In this document: in pieces, positions 23,476-35,131 of the stretch
Layout of the letters: each line of letters starts with the position of its first letter
How positions within the stretch are numbered: the stretch's first letter is position 1
NCBI GenBank assembly: GCA_003342895.1
Contig: PTFA01000024.1
Location: forward strand, 3,547,052 to 3,611,051
Source of the DNA: Casuarius casuarius
Lineage: Eukaryota; Chordata; Aves; Casuariiformes; Casuariidae
Length of the DNA stretch: 64,000 nucleotides
Direction of reading: 5' to 3'
Notes under the pieces: model-generated
The model's database searches: none
What the model saw: only the letters and a program-made list of their open reading frames with translations
Told to the model about the DNA's origin: nothing
Made by a program: the position numbers and the translations under genes

Positions 23476-26400
23476 GAGCAGACTTTATCTGGAAGTTGAG
23501 ACAATAAGGATTAGTTCTGGTTGCAAGGAAGTTTTGCTCAAATTTTTTAGTTAAAAAGTGCTTTACCAGTAGTAAGACCTAGTTTTAAAATGGAATATTT
23601 TGACATCCCATTGATCAATAATTTTGGCCAAGGTTACATCTAAGATCCAGATTTTTTTAAATTAATCCTATGAATCAAAAGCATATAGAAGAACCTGCAC
23701 ACCAAGCTTGGCCTCTAAAAACTGTAAAACTTAGCCTTCAAAGAGGAGGATTTGATCCAATCTCTGAGTCATTTTCCTTTGATTGCTTGGTTGCTACAAG
23801 CCTTTCAAGTATTGATTCATCCTCCCAGTGGGCCTTTTACAGGCTCAGGTACCTAGTCCTTTACAGCTGAGGGAGTCCATCTGCTGCAATGTTAGGTGGC
23901 CATTTTGCAGCTGATTCCAGTAGGATATACTTTCCTTAATTCCAATACTGTAACTTTTCTGTTCATGCTCCAGTTTTTTTCTGCTAAGGATATGATTCTT
24001 GGCTCATTTCTGACCATGTCACTTCTGAGAAGACTTCTTCAGATACATGCACAAGAATGTTTAGCAGTAAATAGCTGTGCTTGAATCAGAGTTCAGAAGT
24101 TTGTTGTCAGAACACTAGTTTAATCTTTCTTGTGTCCTTTTGCCCTGCATAAAAAATGTAAATGTCAAAGGCAAGGGTTATGCAGTGGTGTTCAGAGCAC
24201 TGTCTGCATTTATCACTTCAGCTTTGACTGTATCTTTTTTTGACTAACCAAGGTTCAGATGATTAGTCCCTTTGACAGCAGGTACTGGAACTCCCTGACA
24301 ATCTGCTAGGTTGCAGCTGCCTAGAAGGCCTAGAATTAGTAGTGTGGGGTTTTTTTGTTTCTTTTTGTTTTTTTTTTTAAATCCTGACTTTTGCTGCCAC
24401 AGTGTTAGCCTCTGCAGCATGATCTCAGGAGTACTTTAAGGCATAGGTGCCTCTGTTAGAAGATTATAGCACTTCATTACTAAGTAGAATTAGTTATAGG
24501 AGAAAAATCTTCTGAGAAAGTGGCACATCCATCCACAAAACCCAGCATGTTGATTGAGTTGGAATGTGCCTTAAGGCACTGACCTTCAAATGTTAAGATA
24601 AAACATCAAGCACTTTCTGGATGTTAGTCTGAGCCTGTCTTGCCACCTCTTTGAGAAAATATTATGACTACATTAAAGTGAAAGGCCACTGAACTACCTT
24701 TAAAAAAAAAAAAAAAACAAACTATCTGGCATTGATGCATCACCCTCCAGCCCAAAGGACCACAAAGAGCTTTACCAACATGCTTTACCAATATGCAAAC
24801 ATGGCTTTTGATGCTACTTAAGACAACCCCCAAAAACGGGGACATGGAGTAGAAAGGGTAGCTTTGTGTTAATCTCTTTCAAAGTGCCACTAGTGGAAAC
24901 TGAGATCAATTTCACCTCACCTACACATGCACATATAGTCCCCTATGCACAGTATAGTCCCTATTGTCCCAAAAGTTTTATTAAGCATAAGCAGTTGTCT
25001 TCTGTTGGTGCATAGATTAAATTTTGCTATAATAATTTTCCAGAAATGGAGGAGTGAGTTAAAAGCCCTGCTGTGACTGACAGCACTTTAGCAGAGTGGG
25101 GGATGGCTGGAGAGTGCTTTATTCTGTGTCTACAAAGCAAGGGGTGCCACCAGACATGAAGACTGTCAGAAGATAATTTCATTGGTGGCAGTAGCTGGCT
25201 TTAAAACACTTGTTTTTAGTCTTTCCATTATCTTAGAGCTATCTGTGGAACTGCATTACAGAAAATTTAGGAATGCTGCTCTAGGCAAAAGTGAAGCCTG
25301 CATGAAGGAAAGCTCTTAAACTATACAAAAGAAGGCAAACAAATGTTTGTGTATTGATGGTGTTTATTGATGGAAGGAGGAAAACAAGTCCCTAACCAAG
25401 TACTGACATGGGTAGAGTGAAAAACAAGTTGAGATCAATGAGCATTTGACATGCAAAAGACACTATGCTGTTGAGAGTGAAAACTGTGGAGGGGATTGCC
25501 AGCACAGTGGGCACAATGTTGTTCAGGAGGTGACAAATGTGCCACTCTGTCCTGGTGGACACCACTGCATCAGGAAAGGGGTGACTGTCAGCCTGAAAGC
25601 AGCCTTCTGAAAGCTGCTCATTGCTCTACAAGCCAGACACTTGAGACTTGTAGTACCTCTCTGTATACAAACCGGGTATGGGAGTAGAGAGTGTACTGCA
25701 GTTCTGCCAGGGGAAAAGGTACTAAGAACATATCAAACTTTTGTGCTAGTTCTGAAGCTGGAAAGGCAGAGGACCAGAACAATATGAACAGTATTAAGCC
25801 CTCCAAAAGAAAAGGAAGCTCTTGACACGGGACAGAATAAAGCTTGAAGAGTCTGGTGACCCTACTGTGTACATCATAAGCTTGCCTTAGGGTAGAAACT
25901 GAAAGAGAATCGGGAAAGGCTCATTTCTCAAGGAGCAGACTGAATTAATTCACTGGCTATTGTAGAAAGAAAAAAAGATCTGTTTATATATAGTTAGACC
26001 TTGTTAAAGTAGAGCACATCCATTTCTTCTGGGGAAATTCAAACCTTGAAACTGTCATTTGAGTTTCACCAGAAAATCCAGTAGCCTCTAGAGCATTTTA
26101 GACTCTGTAAACATTGTTCTGAGCTACGGAAAAAACAGTAGAAAAGCACTGCTAACATCTTCTGAGCAAACAAAAACAAACTTCTTGTAATTGAAAGTAG
26201 GGGAAAAACATAAGGCAAACAGATCACAAGAAGACTGAGGCCACAGTGTCTGACCCAAGAGAGGAGTTAGCGCTACAGAGAATCCTTGGAGGGAAGAAGA
26301 ACATATATGGGGGACTGATTTAACTGCTTGGAAACATAACTTCAAAATATGCATTTCCCAGCAGCTGGATACCTTCGCAAATATTTAAGAAGAATCTCAG

Positions 26401-29400
26401 AAGCTGAGCAAATGAGACAGGCTCCGTAGGGTACTGTGACAGTAAGCAAAAAAAGAAAAAAATCAGTCATTCCTGAGCACTTCCTAGTATGGCAAGGGCC
26501 CAGCTAGAATTATTAACTTCACTGCTCAACAGCAATGCTGCTTGTGTCTTGAGAGGTGTACAGATGTACTTCACAGTACCTGACACTTCTGAGGCTAATT
26601 AAAAAATCTGCTAATGAGCAGTGTTTGTGCGTGCTTGAAAATACGTTCTGCTAGCACTAACAGCACAAATGGTTAATGCCATTTGGAAGGGGAAGGAAGT
26701 CATAGGGATCTGTATCTTCAGTGGGTTTTGTCTTGTTAGGCATACTTGTACTGTATAGAAGTTTGTGTCACTTGATGCTTGACATTAGACCTCCAGCACT
26801 GAATAAAGACCATCAAAGTCTTGGCTTGACCTTGGCTTTGAGTTGTTTATTCAGTAACTTTGCTTCATCTAGATTAGAAAATAATTTGGCACAATAAAAG
26901 GGGATCAGCTGATGGAGACTAGCATTGTGACTTCAGTTTGTGTTCATATGTGGTTCAGGGGCTTTACTTTGAATTATTCTTAGTCTCGTCCCCTGGGCCA
27001 AAAGTCTCCATCATGTATGTGGTTTGGAGATATCTAAAGGTTTAAGTGCAAACTGGATGATCTTGTGACAGCGGGATCTGCTGTAAGGCCCAGGGAATCT
27101 GTTCTGCGCATGTGAAAACCACTTGGAGAACAGCACCTGTGCCGTAAAGTAGGGAAACTAGGGGGACTGTTTCCAAACCGCACCACTGCTCTGAACTGAG
27201 TCACTGGTGCAGATTCTGCCTGAAAGGAATATGTTTTCCTTGCCTGTTCTAACTGCTATTGCAGGGTTCAAGGTCTTCTCTCCCTCTCTTTAATAAAAGC
27301 TCCTAAATGAAGGCTTCTTCCATCATAGGTAGTGGATAATTAAAAAGGATCCTGAGTTTAGGACAGATATTCAGTTTTTTGTAGTAACTCTGTGCCTTTG
27401 CTGACAGACCTGTTTCTCCTCCTTACATAAATTTTAATGGCTGTACAAGATTCAAGACAACTGTTGGTTTGTCTCTCAGACTCCGTATCTCACTTCCCAC
27501 CTTATACTTATCCTAGCTATTAACATCACATCTGCAAAGAGGCCAGCTGTGTTTGTATTTATCCATCCTGAGTAGTCCTGCTGAAGTCACTATAAAATTG
27601 AGTGAGTGTGTAAATCTTTGCAGGATGAGATCACAAGGCTTGGGAGGTCCTTAAAGCAGGGACTGTTTCTTAGGATGTGTCTGCCTGGTCCTTTACAAGC
27701 AAAAGCAGGTAGGTTCTGCTGGTGCTCCCTGCTGCTATGAGCTTGCTGTTCCTACCCTGTTCCACAGCTAGCTCAGAAATGGACCCTAATCAGCAATCCT
27801 TGCTGCAATGCAAGCTGAATTAACTCACGTTTATCGGCACGCAAAGGTAGCTCTCAATTGCAGGTGGCGCAGTGTGAACAGAGCAAGTCCAAAACTGCTT
27901 GCAAAAGGTGGAGTAGATATATCCGTAGCATGTTGAGATAGTGTCAATCTCAACAGTGCCGTAACCGGAAATAGAAATCATTTGGTGATAACTGTTTACA
28001 GAGCCATAGGAATGCCTTTAGTTTTTGTATCAATTGTAATTTCCTATATAATTTCCTAGAAGTTCCATTTTTCTTCCACTAATCTGTAGGAAATGTCCAC
28101 TTCCAAAATGCATGTTCTGCTCTCCAGCCTTTACATCCTGACTTGCAAATGCTGACTGACTTAATTTTTACAAAGCAAATGTAACCCATGAAGCCATCTA
28201 CAGAAGCAAGAGCTAAGCATGTGTGTTTTTTTACAGGATCTGACATTTACCTTAGGATCAGGTCTTTCCACTCCTTTACTCTCTCTTACCATATATTTTA
28301 CATTACTTGGTGATCACGTTTCTTTATACCCTACTTCACAAAACAGCATGTTTGCAGCTAGACCTTAGATTACAGAGAGGATCTAGAGAACAAGTTATCT
28401 GTCTTATTAATATTGTAAATGTACTTTCAATGCGTGCCTTATTATAAATGCAGTCTCCTGCATTTTCCTTGCCCCTTTAGTATCTCTTTCATGTTTGTTC
28501 TGCTGACATCTGTGCATTTTGGGGAGTTTGCTTTTAATTATGTAGTATTTTTCAGCAACAATCATAATGAAAATCCATATTAATATCCAGGTGTCAGAAT
28601 ATGTAGAACTGGCACAGACAGCGAAATTAAATAACACTAAACTATAATAGTTTCCTGCGCTGTGGGAGTCAGTGCTGTTATGGTCTTAAAATGTCCATGT
28701 GTTCTCGAATTGGAAAACGAAGCATAAATGCAGGACTAACATATTTATGAACTAAATATTACCTTCATGCAGATTTTTAGCTTCTGATAGCTAAGCTACA
28801 GAAATATGTTTGCAATTTATTTGTCATCTTCTTAAACTACAGCTATAAAAGGTTTTATTACATTTCAAAAATATTAAAACTGTGATAGAATTGAGTTATT
28901 GTGTTTTGAAGTCAAATGACCACTAGCTGGCAATGTTATACAGCTCTTCCTGTTGCAGATTCATTGCATAATATATCATGGTTTGACTCAAGACCTCTAA
29001 TTTTAAAAATAGAAAAAGAAATTGGATTTCAGTGGGGCTGGACACTTTTGAATATTTCACAGCTAAGGATCCTGTGTAGCTTAGCAAGAAAATAGAAAGG
29101 ACAGTGAACAGAAATAGTTTCTGAAGTAATAACCTCTGCTTATAGGATTTCTTTTGTTTCTCCAGTTCTGTGTGCTTAGTTTTAACTTCAATTTGAAATG
29201 TCTTTTATTCACTTCAAACCATCAAGTATGTTGAAAATGAAGCTTGTGAGATAACTTAATCTGTCAATAGTCCGGGCTATACTAACACCTCTTTAAAATC
29301 CTTGTATTGTTCCCTTCGTTGCACTCATTTCAAGTATTTTACCCTCACCTTCAAATGCTTTAAAACTCTCCCCCCTCCTGCCTATCTACTATTGTTTGTT

Positions 29401-29859
29401 TCGTATTTCATCATTTCACGTTGTCTTCAACAAAGGGAGAAAATACTCAAAAGCTCAGGGCAACGAGGGTGGGTACAGATGGCACCACAAGCTGCTTACA
29501 TTTCTATCCTCATGCACCAGATACTCTTCAAATCCCATTATTCAGTATATTTTTTGTTACTTCCATCAGGTCTCTTCCTTGCAAGTAGGTGGAGACATGC
29601 ACTTCTATGAAGCTTAGCGTTTAGAGTTTATTATTTCTTAATATGAGGAAAAATATAAGAGAATGAAAAAAATAAGTTTAAAAAAATGTTTGCAGTATTC
29701 TGGACTGTAAAGTCATGTTTTATCCTGGCAAAAAGCTGGTGTGAAGAAAAAAAAGATGGGATAATATCTAGCTTTTAATTATAAAGGAACTCTAAAAAAG
29801 GAATCATACTGAAAATGTTTCGTCTATTGTTCTTATATAAAGAGTCTTAAGTTTTTTAT
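23474..29859. other. Non-coding intergenic sequence
   Basis: No gene or named repeat recognised. It contains an A16 run at 24702-24717, a T-rich patch near 24350-24380, and a short inverted repeat at 27928-27959. Open frames are short and uninformative. Confidence 0.6.
27928..27959. repeat. Inverted repeat, 12 bp with one bulge, 7-base loop
   Basis: TGTTGAGAT at 27931-27939 pairs exactly with 27947-27955. After one bulged G, a further GCA/TGC pairing extends the stem to 27928-27959. The total length is too short for a standard pre-miRNA. Confidence 0.7.
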
Positions 29860-29866
29860 AACAGAG

Positions 29867-30049
29867 ATGTTTGGAAACAGGCCTGTTCCCATTTTTTTGC
29901 TTAGTATATTTGGAAGCATGCTTGTGTGTATTCTGCCCTCACTGTTCATTCTTCTTTCCATAGTTGGTGCTTTTTTGTGGTCCCTTCAGCAACAAGCAGG
30001 AGAAGAACAGGGCGCTGATGGCGAGAAGGCTATTACAATAAAAAAGTGA
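29867..30049 (+). other. Uncharacterised small open frame, 60 residues with a hydrophobic core
   Basis: The frame begins ATG after an acceptor-like run of T and AACAG (about 29851-29865). It encodes about 30 hydrophobic residues (IFLLSIFGSMLVCILPSLF and onward) followed by an acidic tail ending ITIKK. It could be a membrane micropeptide, a coding exon of an unknown gene, or chance. No homologue is recognised. Local CpG density rises just downstream. Treat as a candidate only. Confidence 0.15.
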
Positions 30050-30279
30050 CATAAATCACCAGAACACGGGCATGTAGGAGGGATGGTGGATATTTTGAAC
30101 TCGCATTCAGCGTAGGTTCAGCATAGATGGCTGACCATATTCTTTGCTCATCCAGGGTGGTGGCAGAGCACCCCAAAAACGTCAGGTGGAAATCCGGGTA
30201 GCAGTTGCTGAAGGCTGCTACTGAAGTTCTCCTCAATATGTGAAGAATCCTCTCTTTTGAGAAAACTGTTGTCTTTGGA

Positions 30280-30570
30280 GTGAAAGGATATGTGAACAGC
30301 ACAACCGCAGATGTAGCATCCTTTTATCTAAAAATAAAAAATGGCCCCCAGCCAGCTGTTTGCCCAGTGGAGTTTGGCTATGATTTGGATGCTAGCAAAA
30401 AGGTGGAGTTTTTGGTATATAATTACCTACTTCCATATCTCTTAGGTTTTTGTGCTATTGATATCTGCTGTCTAGTCTTTCATATGAAAACTCTTTTGAT
30501 CATGTATCCTGCTTTGGTGTTCTTTTATCTGAAACATACTTTCTCTCTTGGGAGAAACTGCTCACTTTAG
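30280..30570 (+). other. Uncharacterised open frame, 96 residues with hydrophobic C-terminal half
   Basis: The N-terminal half is hydrophilic and protein-like (GYVNSTTADVASFYLKIKNG, then CPVEFGYDLD). The C-terminal half is hydrophobic, with a plausible membrane segment (about residues 48-80). The frame is open some 20 codons further upstream until a TGA near 30210. It could be a decayed exon or retrocopy, or chance in AT-rich DNA. I do not recognise a family. Confidence 0.15.
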
Positions 30571-32949
30571 AAAGGTTAATGAAATGTTTACTTGAGGAAA
30601 CTGTTTAGTCACTAGATGTCTTTTTGTGCTGCATAAAGTTTCAGATGGTGCGCACTGGTAAACAAAGGTGACAAGGTGGAGCTCAAGTCATGTGAAAACT
30701 ACCCTCATTTTCCTTAATAAGCATTCATAAGGATGGATGCTTTTAAGTGCAGTGATGGGGGAAAAAAAAACAAAACAAAAACCCAAAAGCTTGCTCACTA
30801 GTGGAAGGTAATTATATTTCTAATCTAAAAATGGGCTTAATTCATGGTAATTACAAAGATTATCCTGACACCAGGATAATCCTGAGGGAAAGAAAAATCC
30901 TCTTGATTTCCCTGCCTTGCTGTGATTTGTCATATAATCTTCTAAGTGTGTCCAAGAAAATCTGCACTAATGATCTCAAGTTGCAGGAATGGTTTACAAA
31001 ACAAGCACTGAAAATCGAGATGTATCCTCCAGCTTTTTTGAAGTTTTTTTTTAAAAAATTCCCTTCTCTTGAAAAGGCCACACACAGATTGAGCCAAACC
31101 ACACTGTGCCAGCTTACAGTCTCTAAGCGATGAGTTAGGTAAAAATTGTTATTATGGAATAGAGAAGTTTTATATCATCAGAGAGTGGCAGATCTATTCA
31201 TCCTTTAATATCTACATTCTTATTCTTGCCTTCTTAGTGGCTTCTCTTCAGGTCAGTGTAGCTGGCAAAGAAAATAACTGACCATAGACTGCTATGTGGG
31301 TTTTCCATTTTGACTCCTCTGCCATCTGAAATGGCTACTCTGGAGCTAACATAGGTAGAAGTTATTAAAAATCACTTTGTTTTGATGGATTTCTACAGGA
31401 AATGAGTTGTTCACCAGAGGTGTCTAAGCAGAAATTACATGGGCAGTTTTGCAAAGAGCTGGGCTATAATAGACACAAACGACTGGCTGGAATTATGGTA
31501 ATAAATGTGTACTCCTGTTTTGACACCAGTTATGCCAGTCTGCATTTCTGTGGATCTTCATCAGCCTTTCTTAGAAAAATGGATGCAATTGTGGCAATGG
31601 GGATTTTCTTCATTTGTTCAAGAATGTGTCAACAATTGTTAATCTGAAAAATTATCAAAATCAGAGGGAGAAAACTCCAAACGAGCCCGTCCTCTTGGTC
31701 TGGTTTTATTTTCATATATTTTTGTATTTGGTCAGTCTTTATTAACTGGGTTTATTGTTATTCAACATCATGGCACGCATTGTCTTTGACAGGCCCAGTG
31801 TATGGTGGAAGGAAAGCAAAAAGCACAGTTCACTTCTGCACATACCTCTAACCTTTTTTCTCTTGCTCGCCACAACAACAATTTAAACAGATGCAAAAAT
31901 TACATTATAATCCAGCAAGCTAGCATCCACTGTGCTGTACAGCTCTGTAACTTGGTGAAAGACTATTTTCTAACAGGACCCATGTCACCGGCACATTTAC
32001 TTTGTTCAGCTACGGACGTCAGTGTTAGTCAGAGGCTACGTAAGCAAGCTAGTTTGGATGTAGGAAATGATGTGGCGGTTGTCGTTTCTGTGAAAGGTGA
32101 AGTGTAATATGTTCAGATGGTCTTGTCAGTTCCATAATATGCTTGACTGCACCTAATCACTTTCCGGGCAGTAAGGATTTTAGAAAAATAAAATCTTATT
32201 TTAAAGTTTTCCTTTACATCTCCTCTGCAGTTAAACCGTTTGCTATACCTGGCAAAGAGAAAAGATTCTTTTTGTTCTTCCCATTTTGAACTTGAAAATT
32301 CAAGAGCTGGAGAGTGTAATTCTCTTGGCTTGAGGCAGAAGATTTACTAGCTAATAAACTACTGGATTTTTTTGACTTCTTCAGGTATCACTACTTCGTT
32401 TCTATTTTATTTATTTTTTCCCTGTTTACCATCTCACAAGAATTACGTATTGCTTTCGCTCTTGTGCGTTCCTCAGGACTGTACATTGTGTTTTGCTGCA
32501 CACTTCCAGCTAGGCACTCTGTGCAGTAAGACAATTTTTTCATTACTTTATACAATACATCAGATTATCTTGTAAAGGTCAAGAGTCGTATCGTGTTAAT
32601 GATAGAGGCGTTTTGAGACTCACTGATTCATTCTGTTCTTAGTAAGTCTATTTCCACAAAAACCCAGTCTCCAAAGTACTGGGCCTATTTTTAACATTTT
32701 TGGCCTATTATTCTTTCACTATCAGCTATGAGATTTGAAAATGAACAAGTTATTAGATAATTACAGTGTAAAACATCATTTTAATGCTACCTATGAAGTA
32801 TAGTTCATCCTGATTCTGCATCAAATTAGTATGGAGGCTTTCAATTATATTCACCTAATTATCTAAACTAAAATATAAAGTATATCGGGGGTTTTGAGCA
32901 GAAAGACAGAAGACGTTAATTCTGTATTTGTCTCTAGTGTGGCTTTTTG
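30571..32949. other. Non-coding intergenic sequence
   Basis: No recognised gene. It contains a perfect inverted repeat at 30858-30881 and a small CpG-enriched patch at about 31988-32092. Open frames at 30801-31133, 31402-31647 and 31802-32107 have no recognised domain. Confidence 0.55.
30858..30881. repeat. Perfect 10-bp inverted repeat, 4-base loop
   Basis: The arms at 30858-30867 (GATTATCCTG) and 30872-30881 are exact reverse complements round ACAC. Too short for a miRNA precursor. It could be a palindromic protein-binding site or chance. Confidence 0.85.
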
Positions 32950-33445
32950 CAGAATCTTGGCTCATTTACAACTATCCAAAACTCAAGAAGGATAAGTCTG
33001 AGGAGATTCAGAGAAAAGCCACAGGAGTAAAGAATTTGTTGTAAGGTATGAGACTTCAGGGAAAAATAGATTTGGCTTATCAAAGAGGAAGGGAAGGAAT
33101 TATAATTTACTGGCATCTACAGAGGGACAGAAAACTGCTAACAAGGTCTGTCAGAAATATGAGAAGTATAGAGTGAAGCATACAAGAAGGCCCAAAGGAT
33201 GCAAGTTGAAGCTAGACAAATTCAGATTTGAAGATAAAAGTGCCACCAATGGTAATGAAGTACTAGAACAAAATAATAGCTGGTGTGGTGCATTTTCTGT
33301 TCTATCTGTTTGAGATTTTTTTTCTTGTGTTCTTTAATTCAAATAGGAATTTAGTCTTCAGGCCTGTGTTGTGACATAGAAGGTCAGAGCACAGCAATAC
33401 CTTTGCAGCAGTTCCTTCTGCCCTTCCATGCTGTAAAATTTCAGT
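32950..33445 (+). mobile_element. CR1-family LINE, degraded 3' fragment
   Basis: The order of short matches follows the 3' end of sauropsid CR1 elements as I remember it. In order they are AACTCAAGAAGGAT near 32980, CAGAGAAAAGCCACA near 33010, a CTTATCAAAGAGGAAGG block near 33080, AAGTTGAAGCTAGACAAATT near 33205, a CCAATGG/GGAACA-like block, TGGTGTGGTGCATTTTCT near 33280, GCCTGTGTTGTGACATAGAA with GGTCAGA near 33365, and CCTTCTGCCCTTCCATG near 33415. Several small gaps and many substitutions show that it is old and inactive. CR1 is the main LINE of birds, turtles and crocodilians, so this also supports a sauropsid source. Borders are approximate. Confidence 0.75.
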
Positions 33446-34629
33446 TGAATAAAACCACTATTCCTCTCCTCAGAGAGATGATTTAATATGCCATTATCTC
33501 CAGAGTTTTTTGCTGTAATACAGCCTATTTAGTGCTAAATTTTAAAAGGCTGATATTGATTGGACTTTCAAAAATACATTTCCACATCATATGATATACA
33601 GAATAAAGAAAAGAGCCTATATTCTGGGCTGTGTGGGGACAAGATATATTTTAATGAGCTGCATCAAACTTTTTTTTTGCAGCTTAATTAGAAAATCTGT
33701 GTCAGCAGGTTGAGAGTATAGAGTGCAAACCATATGAAGGCAGGAGCGTTTATTTTGTCATTCAGTGTAATGTTCTGGTTTTCCAGCACCTCTGCTGCTG
33801 TCACCTCTGAGTTATAACAAAGGACCAGCCCCAGACCTGACCCTCTGAGGTGCTGCAGTGAGCAGTAATGAACTTTCTTGAAACTGTGCCCATCTGATGT
33901 GATGGAAGGCACAGGGTAACATATTTTCTCTAAGATAACTTCTGGCTGGACTGACAGATCCTCTGCAGGGGGCTGTCACAGCCAAGGTTCTTGCTTGGAA
34001 GCAGAGGAGTTTTCCCTCCATGAACTCCCCCAAGGCTTAGAAAACTGTTGGATCCATAAGTTCCTTCACCCTGACCCAAATCTGGTGCTTGCGTTGGGTT
34101 CTGGGGCAAAGCCATCTTACTTTAGGAGCGTGATTTCCTTGTGTAACATAAAGCCTTAATTAGTAAAACATCACTTCATTCATACTTTTTTCTATTGCCT
34201 ATCTTGTTGTGACAAGCAAAATCTGCAGATCTGGGCTTCCTGATAGCCTTGAAATAAAATTCTGAAAGAACAAGGGGTGGGAGAGGTCACAAGAGTTTTT
34301 AACCTATTTAGGATGGAGACAAATTGCTATGTTGTAATGATAGGGAAGGGCAAAACCTTTATCTCCATCTGGAAATGCCACCTTTGGCAATTTTGTTTTG
34401 AAGGCTGGAAGGGATTTCCTGTTTCAGATTTATTAATTGCTTGCATCTGTGTGACTACTTAAATTTCATTTGCTGAATTTATTAAAGCAACCAAAAGTCA
34501 CTTAACTTATGACTGAAAAAGTCTATTTTTTTACATTAAAAAAATCTCTGTTTTATCATACATATTCCTTGTGCTATTAATCTGTCAGCCACTAGAGATC
34601 CTCACTGCAATTATTTCGGGGTTACTGTA

Positions 34630-34715
34630 GAAATTAGATTTTCAGAAGCACCCATTTTAAATTGACCAATCTTTCCACGGAAGTTAATGGTGAAGTCAGC
34701 ATTGATTTATCTGGG
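34630..34715 (+). repeat. Possible ancient amniote repeat remnant
   Basis: AGATTTTCAGAAGCACCCA, followed by a GAAGTTAATGG/AAGTCAGCA stretch, resembles a dispersed motif common in reptile genomes (GATTTTCAGAGGTGC, then GAAGTCAATGGGAG). The match is from memory and short. Confidence 0.3.
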
Positions 34716-35096
34716 AGCAACTGGGGAGATACTCTGTACTTTTGATAATCCCACAGTTAAAGTCTGTAATCTGGAAACCCCATGACATGTGAAATTGGTG
34801 CTTAACAAATACCTAGTACTCTTTATAGCCTGTTTTTTCAAAAGCTGGTTTGGGCTGTGCCTGCAGAAATGCAGGTGTGTATTTGTGGGTGAAATTGAAT
34901 ACAAAAAGTCACACTTATTTGCCTAATTATTTAAGGGTATATTTTGTGCAAACAATGTTTTATTGAACCCTTAAGCTTTTAGACTCATTTACTTGGGTGG
35001 AAATATGGCTATTTTAGGACTCTTGCCTGTCAGTGTATATACTTTCTTTAACTCCTCCAGATGAAAGTTTCGTAGTGCTTCTACTAGCGCAAGAGG

Positions 35097-35131
35097 GCAA
35101 GGTGAAATTGAAAGGAGAGCAAGGTGAAATT
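35097..35131 (+). repeat. 13-bp direct repeat, period 22
   Basis: GCAAGGTGAAATT occurs at 35097-35109 and again at 35119-35131. This is a small local duplication. Confidence 0.7.

Noticed and set aside
26990..27310. LTR-like arrangement ending in TTTAATAAAAGCTCC
   Set aside because: No matching second copy, no primer-binding site or polypurine tract, and no retroviral open frame nearby.
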